64,000 bases of DNA from Leptobacterium_A meishanense (GTDB taxonomy: Bacteria; Bacteroidota; Bacteroidia; Flavobacteriales; Flavobacteriaceae), in the NCBI RefSeq assembly GCF_037645805.1, contig NZ_JBBEXE010000007.1:1-64000 (forward strand), written 5' to 3'. This document shows positions 24,124 through 31,766 of the stretch, piece by piece. Position numbers and translations under genes: made by a program. The notes below the pieces were generated by a model. That model saw nothing but the letters and a program-made list of their open reading frames with translations. It was not told where the DNA came from and ran no database searches. How positions within the stretch are numbered: position 1 is the first letter of the stretch; the number at the start of each line of letters is the position of its first letter.

Positions 24124-26022
24124 TTAATATGCACGTTCTTTTTTCCCTTCATAGAAGTTAATAAACGCTTTATTGACGACTCTATTGCCACCGGGGGTAG
24201 GATAGTCACCTGTAAAGTACCAGTCCCCTAAATTATTAGGACAAGCTATATGGAGATTAGGTACTGACTGAAAAATGATATTAATTTTAGCAGTGATAGA
24301 TTCAGGCGTCAGAAGTTCAGCAATTTTGGCAGAGAGCTCCTCATCGGAAAACGGGCTATATATATCTTTTACATGATTTATGATTTCAGCATCTTCTTTA
24401 TTTAACTGAGCAATACATTTGGAATACACATTTTCAACTACATCATACGAACCTTTTTCTTTATGAATTGCTAGTGCAGCCCTGAACGCGACTAAATCTT
24501 CTAAACGGGCCATGTCTATTCCATAGCAGTCGGGATATCGTATTTGAGGTGCAGAAGAAACTACAATAATTTTTTTAGGGTGTAAACGGTCTAAAATTTT
24601 TAAAATACTTTTTTTAAGTGTAGTGCCCCTAACAATACTATCATCTATGATAACCAAATGATCTGTAGGTTTTACAGAGCCATACGTTATATCGTAAACA
24701 TGGGTAACCAAATCATCCCTACTAGTATCTTCTGTAATGAATGTGCGGAGCTTTACATCTTTAATAGCTACTTTCTCAATTCTGGGGCGTAGTGCTAAAA
24801 TTTCACGCAACCGTTCTTTAGTAATATTAACCCCTTCATTAAGGATCAAATCTTCTTTTTTCTTATTCAAGTAGTTTTGAGCTTCTTTTACCATTCCATA
24901 ATAACACGTTTCGGCAGTATTTGGAATGTATGAAAATACAGAATTTTCCATATCATGATCAATAGCCTCTAGTATTTTAGGAAATAAAAGACGACCTAAG
25001 TTTTTGCGTTCTTTATAAATCTCGGCATCACTTCCTCTTGAAAAATAGATACGCTCAAAAGAACAGGCCTTTCGTGCAAGAGGAGGAAGTATTTCTTTAA
25101 ATGTAGTTTCTCCTGTTTTTTTGATAATGATGGCTTTGCCAGGATCAAGTTCATGAATAGCATCGTAATCCACATCGAAAACGGTTTGTATTGCAGGACG
25201 TTCAGAGGCAATGACAACAACTTCATCGTCTTTGTAGTAATATGCAGGCCGAATTCCTGCCGGATCGCGTAAAACAAAAGCATCACCATGTCCTAAAAGA
25301 CCGGCCATAGCATAACCGCCGTCCCAATTTTTAGATGCTTTTCTGAGTATTTTAGCAATATTGAGCCGTTCTGCAATAAGTGGGGAAGCCTCAATTTTGG
25401 AATGGCCTTCTTTTTTAATCTGTTTGTATAGCTTTGCAACTTCATCATCTAAAAAATGTCCGATTTTTTCCATAACGGTGATGGTATCCGCTTTTTCTTT
25501 AGGATGCTGTCCCAGACTTACAAGATTTTCAAACAACTCACTTACATTGGTCATATTAAAATTCCCTGCGACAATAAGGTTTCTGTGCATCCAATTGTTC
25601 TGTCTTAGAAAAGGATGAACACTCTCTATACTGTTTTTACCGTAGGTTCCATAACGGACATGTCCCAGTAGAAGCTCCCCCAAATAAGGGATGCTTTTTT
25701 TCTGAGCAGCTACATCATTATTAAACTCCGGGTTTGTATTTAGCACATCATTTATCCGGGTGTTTATTTGTGAAAAGATGTCCTGTATGGGTTGTGCTTT
25801 ATTAGAGCGTATACGGCTTATATAGCGCTCCCCAGGATCCATATTGACTTTTATACTGGCAAAACCGGCTCCATCTTGCCCTCTGTTGTGCTGTTTTTCC
25901 ATCATGAGATACATTTTATTGATTCCATAAAATGCACTACCATATTTTTCTTTATAAAATTCGAGCGGTTTTAAAAGCCTTATTAAGGCAATTCCGCATT
26001 CATGTTTAATAGCATCGCTCAT
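24124..26022 (-). CDS. purF: Amidophosphoribosyltransferase-like protein (long form)
   Basis: Class II glutamine amidotransferase fused to a PRPP-dependent transferase, catalysing the first committed step of purine synthesis. With the ATG at 26022 (a GTG lies two codons upstream) the N-terminal nucleophile is Cys9, exposed after removal of a short propeptide. Motifs: EKQHNRGQDGAGFAS near residue 43, GHVRYGTYG near 120, and the PRPP loop VIIDDSIVRGTTLKKS near 450. At 632 residues it is much longer than the roughly 470-505 of classical PurF, with inserts between the glutaminase motifs and a long C-terminus. Bacteroidetes are known to carry such a long form. It lies with purN nearby (28.1 kb), on the same strand. 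Confidence 0.88.
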   Translation of the reverse strand: MSDAIKHECGIALIRLLKPLEFYKEKYGSAFYGINKMYLMMEKQHNRGQDGAGFASIKVNMDPGERYISRIRSNKAQPIQDIFSQINTRINDVLNTNPEFNNDVAAQKKSIPYLGELLLGHVRYGTYGKNSIESVHPFLRQNNWMHRNLIVAGNFNMTNVSELFENLVSLGQHPKEKADTITVMEKIGHFLDDEVAKLYKQIKKEGHSKIEASPLIAERLNIAKILRKASKNWDGGYAMAGLLGHGDAFVLRDPAGIRPAYYYKDDEVVVIASERPAIQTVFDVDYDAIHELDPGKAIIIKKTGETTFKEILPPLARKACSFERIYFSRGSDAEIYKERKNLGRLLFPKILEAIDHDMENSVFSYIPNTAETCYYGMVKEAQNYLNKKKEDLILNEGVNITKERLREILALRPRIEKVAIKDVKLRTFITEDTSRDDLVTHVYDITYGSVKPTDHLVIIDDSIVRGTTLKKSILKILDRLHPKKIIVVSSAPQIRYPDCYGIDMARLEDLVAFRAALAIHKEKGSYDVVENVYSKCIAQLNKEDAEIINHVKDIYSPFSDEELSAKIAELLTPESITAKINIIFQSVPNLHIACPNNLGDWYFTGDYPTPGGNRVVNKAFINFYEGKKERAY

Positions 26023-26040
26023 AAGCACTGTTAAGAATAA

Positions 26041-26066
26041 AAATGCCTTGAATATTCAAGGCATTT
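26041..26066 (-). terminator. Perfect palindromic terminator after the PfkB kinase gene
   Basis: aaatgccttgaat and its exact complement form a 26-bp palindrome, 2 bp past the stop of the PfkB kinase gene and before purF. The AT-rich ends give a short U-run in the minus direction. It would partly insulate purF from the upstream kinase gene. Confidence 0.7.
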
Positions 26067-26068
26067 GT

Positions 26069-26995
26069 TTATGATACTTCTATTTCAAATTGTGTTAGCT
26101 CTTTAAATTGCAACAACCTATCTTGTACTTCTTCTTGAGACAAATTTTCTAATCGTTCTGTTCCAAACTTTTCCACACAGAAGGAGGCAAGTGTAGAACC
26201 ATATATGACACCATTTTTCATGTTCTCAAAAGAAATGTCTTCAGTTTTTGCTATGTAGCCTGCAAAACCTCCTGCAAAAGTATCTCCTGCACCTGTGGGG
26301 TCAAACACATCTTCCAATGGTAAAGCAGGGGCATAGAAAATATTGTCGTCATGAAATAATAACGCCCCATGCTCTCCTTTTTTAATCACCACATATTCCG
26401 GACCCATTTTATGAATCTTTTGAGCCGCCCTAACTAAAGAGTACTCTTTCGATAACTGCCGTGCTTCTTCATCATTAATGGTAATAACATCTATTTTGGC
26501 AATCACATCTATTAATTCATCCCATGTATTGTCCATCCAAAAGTTCATAGTATCAAGGATAATAAGTTTAGGAGGTTGTTCCATTTGTTCTATAACGTCC
26601 TTTTGTATAGAAGGGTGTAAATTCCCCAACATCAAAACATCAGCATCATTGTATTTTTCAGGAACTATAGGTTTAAAATCAGCCAGCACATTAAGCTGTG
26701 TATCTAATGTATCTCTTGTATTAAGGTCGTTGTGATATCTTCCGCTCCAAAAAAAGGTTTTTCCTCCGGGAACTATTTCTATTCCTGATGTATCTATATC
26801 ACGATATTGAAGCATATGTAGATATGCTTTCGGGAAATCATCCCCAACAACAGAAATAATAGCTGAATTAACATCAAACTGAGATGCTGCCAACCCTATA
26901 TAAGTTCCTGCACCACCCAGTATTTTATCTGTCTTGCCAAAAGGCGTTTCAATAGCATCAAAAGCAACAGTGCCAACAATTAAAAGCTTGCCCAT
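26069..26995 (-). CDS. PfkB family carbohydrate/nucleoside kinase
   Basis: A 308-residue ribokinase-fold kinase of full length. The N-terminal PfkB signature region is GGAGTYIGLAAS (near residue 27) and the C-terminal one is DPTGAGDTFAGGFAG (near 237), with the catalytic base Asp in GAGD. A lid-like strand segment with FFWSGRYHND follows the N-terminal core. The substrate is not clear; the setting beside purF and purN could fit a nucleoside, but that is inference. It starts with ATG and is followed 2 bp after its stop by a palindromic terminator. Confidence 0.86.
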   Translation of the reverse strand: MGKLLIVGTVAFDAIETPFGKTDKILGGAGTYIGLAASQFDVNSAIISVVGDDFPKAYLHMLQYRDIDTSGIEIVPGGKTFFWSGRYHNDLNTRDTLDTQLNVLADFKPIVPEKYNDADVLMLGNLHPSIQKDVIEQMEQPPKLIILDTMNFWMDNTWDELIDVIAKIDVITINDEEARQLSKEYSLVRAAQKIHKMGPEYVVIKKGEHGALLFHDDNIFYAPALPLEDVFDPTGAGDTFAGGFAGYIAKTEDISFENMKNGVIYGSTLASFCVEKFGTERLENLSQEEVQDRLLQFKELTQFEIEVS

Positions 26996-27022
26996 TTACA
27001 TAAGTTTTTTGCAAATATAAGG

Positions 27023-27619
27023 TTAGTTTTCAAGAAGTTGTTTTAAGTTGAAAAAAGAATGATAAGCACCATTAGATAACATTGTATTTACCAGCCATGG
27101 AGCAAGCGCCCCTTCGGGATCACCATACATTTGTTGAGTAACCTCTACACCTTCCGGTTTTGGAACAATGAGCCAATATCCTTTAAAATTTGTAATTCTT
27201 ATAACCCCTTTTTTAGCAGGGAAATTGTAGGAAGGTTTTGGCAGGATGTCAATTCTTACTTCTCCTTTATTGTTAGTTATTGTTTTAACTAACGAGATAT
27301 GGTCTCTGTCACGAATAGGCCATGGAAGATTATTGCTCATCCATAAGATAAATTCACCATCGGCATATTTTTTTAAAACTTTACTGGCAGATGTTCGATA
27401 ATTCCATATCCATATGTTATCTCCGTCGGTGATTGTCTCATAAACCTTCTCGATAGGGATATCTATTATCATTACAGCTTTATACTCATGAATTTTTGTA
27501 GAATCAAGTGTTCTAGTATAAACTTTTATACCATTTTTGTCTTTTTTAAGTTTCCATTCTTGAGCAAGTCCGTTGAAAACATGGAAAGATGTAATTAAAA
27601 GAAACAGGTAAAATTTCAT
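27023..27619 (-). CDS. START-domain lipid-binding-like protein, exported
   Basis: A 198-residue protein with an N-terminal signal peptide (MKFYLFLLITSFHVFNGLAQ), so it is exported. The remaining 178 residues resemble a START/SRPBCC ligand-binding domain: the strand pattern beginning WKLKKDKNGIKVYTR, then YKAVMIIDIPIEKVYETI and the Trp-rich WPIRDRDHISL segment are typical of bacterial START proteins. The ligand is unknown. It is 50 bp downstream of rnhA on the same strand. Confidence 0.82.
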   Translation of the reverse strand: MKFYLFLLITSFHVFNGLAQEWKLKKDKNGIKVYTRTLDSTKIHEYKAVMIIDIPIEKVYETITDGDNIWIWNYRTSASKVLKKYADGEFILWMSNNLPWPIRDRDHISLVKTITNNKGEVRIDILPKPSYNFPAKKGVIRITNFKGYWLIVPKPEGVEVTQQMYGDPEGALAPWLVNTMLSNGAYHSFFNLKQLLEN

Positions 27620-27669
27620 ATGTGGGGGCTACTGTATTAAGAAATAACATATTTTGTTCAACTTTATTG

Positions 27670-28149
27670 CTATAAGAGTGTATCTGCTTTATTAAACCCT
27701 TTGTCAATCAATAATAGTTTTTTTTTAGAAGCTTGTACCGCTAATTTATCACACCGTTCATTTTCAGGATGGTGATTATGGCCTTTTATCCATTGAAAAT
27801 AAATATTATGTTTTCGATATTGTTTTAAAAACCGGATCCATAAATCAACATTCTTTTTGTCCTTAAAAGCATTTTTTTCCCATTTGAAGACCCACCTTTT
27901 TTCTACAGCATTTGTAACGTATTTAGAATCAGTAAATATTTTAACCTTTGTATTGTGATTTTTTAACTTACTTAATGCAACAATTATGGCCATTAACTCC
28001 ATTCGGTTATTAGTAGTAAGCTGATATCCTTCAGAGAACTCTTTCTTATAATTTTTTCCTACCCATTCCATGATAATCCCATAACCGCCTGGCCCCGGGT
28101 TTCCACTACAGGCACCATCGGTATATATGTAAACATCAAAATCAGGCAT
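27670..28149 (-). CDS. rnhA: Ribonuclease HI
   Basis: A 159-residue endonuclease that cuts the RNA strand of RNA-DNA hybrids. The four acidic catalytic residues are visible: Asp in YTDGACSGNPGPGG (residue 10), Glu in NRMELMAI (near 50), Asp in IFTDSKYV (near 72) and Asp in NERCDKLA (near 135). The length equals the classical bacterial enzyme. The handle region with KRWVFKWEKNAFKDKKNVDLW is present. Its start overlaps the purN stop by 8 bp. Confidence 0.96.
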   Translation of the reverse strand: MPDFDVYIYTDGACSGNPGPGGYGIIMEWVGKNYKKEFSEGYQLTTNNRMELMAIIVALSKLKNHNTKVKIFTDSKYVTNAVEKRWVFKWEKNAFKDKKNVDLWIRFLKQYRKHNIYFQWIKGHNHHPENERCDKLAVQASKKKLLLIDKGFNKADTLL

Positions 28150-28702
28150 TTAGTAGTTTTTCAATTACAACAGGGAAGTGCTTTTGTTCCAATAAATGCA
28201 CTTTATGGGCAATATCATTAGGCGTGTCTGAGGGTGAAATATTGGTTTCAGCTTGAAAAATGATGGCTCCATCATCATAATTTTCATTTACAAAATGAAT
28301 TGTAATCCCTGTTTGGGACTCTTTATTTGCACAGACAGCATTGTGAACATGTATGCCATACATGCCTTTCCCTCCATATTTTGGGAGTAATGCAGGGTGA
28401 ATATTTATAATTTTATTTGGGAAAGTAGCTATAATTGCTTTTGGGAATTTCCATAAAAAGCCTGCAAGGACTATTAAATCAGGATTTAGTGTTTTTAATA
28501 TTTCGGGAATAATAGTATTAAAAGCAAACTTATTAAAATAAAGTGCACTAACACCATGTTCATCGGCTCTTTCCAATACTTTTGCTGTTTTTTTATTGGC
28601 AAAGACTGCACTAATCTCTACAGAAGGGTTGCGCTTAAAATAGCGTATAATATTTTCAGCATTGGTTCCCGATCCGGAAGCAAAAAGGATAATTTTTTTC
28701 AT
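28142..28702 (-). CDS. purN: Phosphoribosylglycinamide formyltransferase
   Basis: A 186-residue GAR transformylase that adds a formyl group from 10-formyl-THF to GAR in purine synthesis. Motifs: FASGSGTNAENI near residue 7, IVLAGFLWKFP near 80, the catalytic Asn and His in NIHPALLPKYGGKGMYG (near 101-117), and the aspartate loop YDDGAIIFQ (near 144). The length is slightly short of the E. coli enzyme (212). It overlaps rnhA by 8 bp. It is divergent from acpP with 165 bp between, and both promoters would lie there. Confidence 0.95.
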   Translation of the reverse strand: MKKIILFASGSGTNAENIIRYFKRNPSVEISAVFANKKTAKVLERADEHGVSALYFNKFAFNTIIPEILKTLNPDLIVLAGFLWKFPKAIIATFPNKIINIHPALLPKYGGKGMYGIHVHNAVCANKESQTGITIHFVNENYDDGAIIFQAETNISPSDTPNDIAHKVHLLEQKHFPVVIEKLLNA

Positions 28703-28806
28703 CTAAAAACTAAAAAAAAGCATTAGAGTATTTAATTAATTTGGTAAAAATACATATTGATACGTTAATTTTTAATGAATTAAGAAGACATTTTAAAATG
28801 TAAAAC

Positions 28807-28836
28807 GTTGTTTTAAAGCAAAGTTTTTTATTTTTG
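28807..28836 (+). promoter_or_regulatory. Bacteroidetes-type promoter of acpP
   Basis: GTTG, an 18-nt spacer and TATTTTTG fit the TTTG-N19-TAnnTTTG consensus with one base off in the -33 element. Transcription would begin near 28842, about 26 nt before the acpP ATG. Confidence 0.65.
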
Positions 28837-28867
28837 CCAACAATTTAATATTAAAACCAAAAAAATT

Positions 28868-29101
28868 ATGTCAGACATTGCATCAAGAGTAAAGGCTATC
28901 ATCGTAGATAAACTAGGTGTAGATGAAAACGAAGTAGTACCGGAAGCAAGCTTCACAAACGATTTAGGTGCAGATTCACTAGACACTGTTGAATTGATCA
29001 TGGAATTTGAAAAAGAATTTGATATTCAAATCCCTGATGATCAGGCTGAAAACATTGCTACAGTAGGCCAGGCAATTCAATATATTGAAGAAGCAAAATA
29101 A
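28868..29101 (+). CDS. acpP: Acyl carrier protein
   Basis: A 77-residue acidic helical protein that carries growing acyl chains on a phosphopantetheine arm in fatty acid synthesis. The attachment site is Ser37 in GADSLDTVEL. The length and the helix pattern (VKAIIVDKLGV, EKEFDIQIPD, IATVGQAIQYIEE) are standard. It precedes fabF, the usual acpP-fabF order, with a 98-bp gap that contains a 15-bp hairpin. Expected to be one of the most strongly expressed genes of the window. Confidence 0.98.
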   Translation: MSDIASRVKAIIVDKLGVDENEVVPEASFTNDLGADSLDTVELIMEFEKEFDIQIPDDQAENIATVGQAIQYIEEAK

Positions 29102-29115
29102 GTAAGACCTTATAA

Positions 29116-29155
29116 ACACAGGAAGGAGATGCGCTTAAGTATTTCTTTCCTGTGT
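29116..29155 (+). promoter_or_regulatory. Long hairpin between acpP and fabF
   Basis: acacaggaaggagat (29116-29130) pairs with atttctttcctgtgt (29141-29155) over 15 bp with two G-U pairs and a 10-nt loop. There is no downstream U-run, so it is not a standard intrinsic terminator. It may be a processing or stabilising element that sets acpP levels above fabF; an RNase III site is a possibility, since rnc follows fabF. Confidence 0.55.
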
Positions 29156-29199
29156 AAAATTTTGTACCTTACCAAACAATCAATTTATTCATTCACAAT

Positions 29200-30447
29200 A
29201 TGGAATTAAGGCGAGTTGTTGTCACAGGTTTAGGAGCACTAACCCCCATAGGAAATACTATTGATGAATATTGGAATGGGTTGAAAAATGGTGTTAGCGG
29301 TGCAGCTCCTATCACATATTTTGATGCATCAAAATTTAAAACACAATTTGCCTGTGAAATAAAAAACTTCAACGTTAATGATTTTCTTGACCGAAAAGAA
29401 GCGAGAAAACTTGATAAGTTTGCACAATATGCATTAGTCGCTTCTTCAGAGGCAATTCAAGATTCCGAATTAGATATAGAAAAAGAAAATAAAGACAGGA
29501 TTGGGGTTATTTGGGGAGCTGGAATAGGCGGTTTGGAAACCTTTCAGGAAGAAGTTTTAAATTTTGGAAAAGGGGACGGAACCCCTCGATTTAATCCCTT
29601 CTTCATTCCTAAAATGATTGCTGATATTGCCCCTGGGCTTATTTCCATTAAGCATGGGTTCAGAGGGCCTAACTTTACAACAGTATCCGCTTGTGCATCC
29701 TCTGCAAATGCAATGATAGATGCGCTCAATTATATCCGGTTAGGTTATGCCGACATTATTGTATCAGGAGGTTCTGAAGCGGCTGTTACTGAAGCAGGCA
29801 TCGGAGGGTTTAATGCTATGCACGCACTTTCCACAAGAAATGATGACCCTAAAACGGCATCAAGGCCATTTGATAAAGACAGAGATGGGTTTGTTTTAGG
29901 AGAAGGGGCAGGAGCATTGATTTTGGAAGAATATGAGCACGCTAAAGCACGAGGGGCGAAAATATATGCAGAAGTAGCTGGAGGTGGCTTATCAGCAGAT
30001 GCATACCATATGACAGCACCACATCCTGAGGGGTTAGGGGCAAAGCAAGTAATGTTGAATTGTTTGCGAGATGCACAAGTGTCTGTAGAAGAAGTAGATG
30101 CGATTAACATGCATGGAACATCAACCCCTTTAGGGGATGTTGCAGAATCAAAAGCAATACGTGACGTTTTTGGAGAGCATGCCTATAAACTAAACATTAA
30201 TTCAACTAAGTCTATGACAGGACATTTACTGGGAGCAGCAGGTGCCGTTGAAGCTATTGCATCTATTTTGGCGATAGAACACGGTATAGTGCCACCGACA
30301 ATTAACCATCAAACGTATGATGAGAATATAGACCCTAAAATGAACTTCACATTCAACAAAGCTCAAAAAAGGGATGTAAAAATAGCAATGAGCAACACAT
30401 TTGGCTTCGGAGGGCATAATGCTTGTGTGCTTTTCAAAAAGCTATAA
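29200..30447 (+). CDS. fabF: Beta-ketoacyl-ACP synthase II
   Basis: A 415-residue thiolase-fold condensing enzyme that elongates acyl-ACP with malonyl-ACP. The catalytic triad is visible: Cys165 in SACASSANAM, His305 in NMHGTSTPLGD and His342 in GHLLGAAGAVE. The GFGGHNA segment closes the C-terminus. The length matches the family. It is the second gene of the acpP-fabF-rnc unit, and the rnc ATG lies 10 bp after its stop. Confidence 0.97.
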   Translation: MELRRVVVTGLGALTPIGNTIDEYWNGLKNGVSGAAPITYFDASKFKTQFACEIKNFNVNDFLDRKEARKLDKFAQYALVASSEAIQDSELDIEKENKDRIGVIWGAGIGGLETFQEEVLNFGKGDGTPRFNPFFIPKMIADIAPGLISIKHGFRGPNFTTVSACASSANAMIDALNYIRLGYADIIVSGGSEAAVTEAGIGGFNAMHALSTRNDDPKTASRPFDKDRDGFVLGEGAGALILEEYEHAKARGAKIYAEVAGGGLSADAYHMTAPHPEGLGAKQVMLNCLRDAQVSVEEVDAINMHGTSTPLGDVAESKAIRDVFGEHAYKLNINSTKSMTGHLLGAAGAVEAIASILAIEHGIVPPTINHQTYDENIDPKMNFTFNKAQKRDVKIAMSNTFGFGGHNACVLFKKL

Positions 30448-30457
30448 ACTGCCTTTT

Positions 30458-31201
30458 ATGAGTGGCATCAAAAAAATATTAAATCCCCGTTCAAATGATG
30501 ACGGGGATTTTTTTTTGAAAATCAAAGCAATTATTGGTTTTAAACCTAAAAAACTACACTACTACCATAAAGCCTTTACACATAGGTCAGCCAATATAAA
30601 AGATAAAAAAGGAAATCCGCTAAATTATGAACGCTTAGAGTTTGTAGGCGATGTAATGCTAGGGGCTATTATCTCCAACTACTTATTTAACCAGGTTCCT
30701 TCCGGAGATGAGGGCTATCTTACTAAAATGCGCTCTAAAATAGTTAGTAGGGAGCATTTAAATGAATTAGGGAAAGATTTAAACCTTATCGCACTTTTAA
30801 AATCGAAAATTCCAAGAAATAATTTTGGAGAAAATATACATGGGAACATATTTGAAGCACTTATAGGCGCAATTTATTTAGATAAGGGGTTTAAGTATTG
30901 CGAGAAATTTGTTTATAGCCGTGTTATAGAACCATATGTTGATATTGAGCAGCTAGAAGGAAAAATAATTAGTTATAAAAGTTTGTTGATAGAATGGTGC
31001 CAAAAAACAAAAAAATCTTTTTACTATGAAGTTTACGAAGATGATGGTAATGAAGAGATAAAACATTTTGCGGTTAAGCTTCATATAGATAGGAGAGTAA
31101 TAACCAAAGCCAGAGCAACCTCTAAGAAAAAAGCAGAAGAAAAAGTGTCAAAAAGAGCATATTATGTATTGCAGGCTCATATAGAAACTGAAGGATATTA
31201 A
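30458..31201 (+). CDS. rnc: Ribonuclease III
   Basis: A 247-residue double-stranded-RNA endonuclease that matures rRNA and regulates mRNAs. The RNase III signature is ERLEFVGDVMLG (residues 58-69), with the catalytic Glu61 and Asp65; the second acidic site is Glu133 in IFEALIGAIYLDKG. A dsRNA-binding domain occupies about 165-245. The start at 30458 (MSGIKKILN) is chosen because it lies just after fabF; an in-frame extension to 30401 would overlap fabF. Codons 8-20 form a perfect terminator-like hairpin (see the separate entry). Confidence 0.95.
   Translation: MSGIKKILNPRSNDDGDFFLKIKAIIGFKPKKLHYYHKAFTHRSANIKDKKGNPLNYERLEFVGDVMLGAIISNYLFNQVPSGDEGYLTKMRSKIVSREHLNELGKDLNLIALLKSKIPRNNFGENIHGNIFEALIGAIYLDKGFKYCEKFVYSRVIEPYVDIEQLEGKIISYKSLLIEWCQKTKKSFYYEVYEDDGNEEIKHFAVKLHIDRRVITKARATSKKKAEEKVSKRAYYVLQAHIETEGY
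30481..30516 (+). terminator. Terminator-like hairpin inside the rnc coding sequence
   Basis: aaatccccgt (30481-30490) and its exact complement acggggattt (30501-30510) flank a 10-nt loop and run directly into nine consecutive T (30508-30516). This has all parts of an intrinsic terminator, yet it encodes residues 8-20 of RNase III, 20 nt after its start codon. It may end most acpP-fabF transcripts unless rnc is being translated. Confidence 0.65.
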
Positions 31202-31299
31202 CCATAACGTTTTCGTTATTAAATAAGGGTTAAACACATATTCAAAAGTTGCTAAGTCGTTTATAGAATCATATCTTTACATTTCCATGAAAACAACAT

Positions 31300-31764
31300 A
31301 TGGCTATTTTAAAAATACCAGATGATTTTTACGAACCCACGTATGGACTGATAGCTATTCATAGCTATAAAGAAGATTACCAAATAGCGTATTTTTTGAA
31401 TGTGCATCTTAAAACCAATCTTAAGCGTATGCCTTTTTCTATTGAGCTTGATAACAGGTTTTCTTTTTCATTATATGAATGGGAAGATATATACAAGGAA
31501 GTTCGATGGAATTTGATAGCAAATGTATCGATTGATGAACAGGAAATCAATGAAACAAAAGGTTTGTTCAAAGGAACAAATACCCTTGTAAAGAATTATT
31601 TAATTCCTGAATATAGAAAAGCAGACTATTTTTTAAAAATAGAAAATGGAGAAATGCTTGATATGAAGCCTATTATCGAAAAAATAAATAATATTCCTCA
31701 GATAGCGACAGCATATACTGTTTATACAAACAAGCTGAAATCCAAGAACAATTTAATTTTTTAA
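31300..31764 (+). CDS. IPExxxVDY family protein
   Basis: A 154-residue cytoplasmic protein of unknown function. The segment LIPEYRKADYFLKIEN (near residues 108-123) matches the IPExxxVDY signature, with Ala in place of Val; the family is known from Bacteroidetes but its role is not. The protein is rich in aromatic and charged residues and has no signal or membrane segment. It sits between rnc and pyk, whose ATG is 2 bp after its stop, so it is probably co-transcribed with pyk. Confidence 0.8.
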   Translation: MAILKIPDDFYEPTYGLIAIHSYKEDYQIAYFLNVHLKTNLKRMPFSIELDNRFSFSLYEWEDIYKEVRWNLIANVSIDEQEINETKGLFKGTNTLVKNYLIPEYRKADYFLKIENGEMLDMKPIIEKINNIPQIATAYTVYTNKLKSKNNLIF

Positions 31765-31766
31765 AA

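Noticed and set aside
29745..30110. A 121-residue open frame on the minus strand opposite fabF
   Set aside because: fabF is certain here, and the antisense protein shows only composition bias (Ala/Ser/Pro) without a motif.
30401..30457. Upstream in-frame extension of rnc into fabF
   Set aside because: It would overlap the fabF C-terminus, and the residues before MSGIKK do not look like an RNase III N-terminus.
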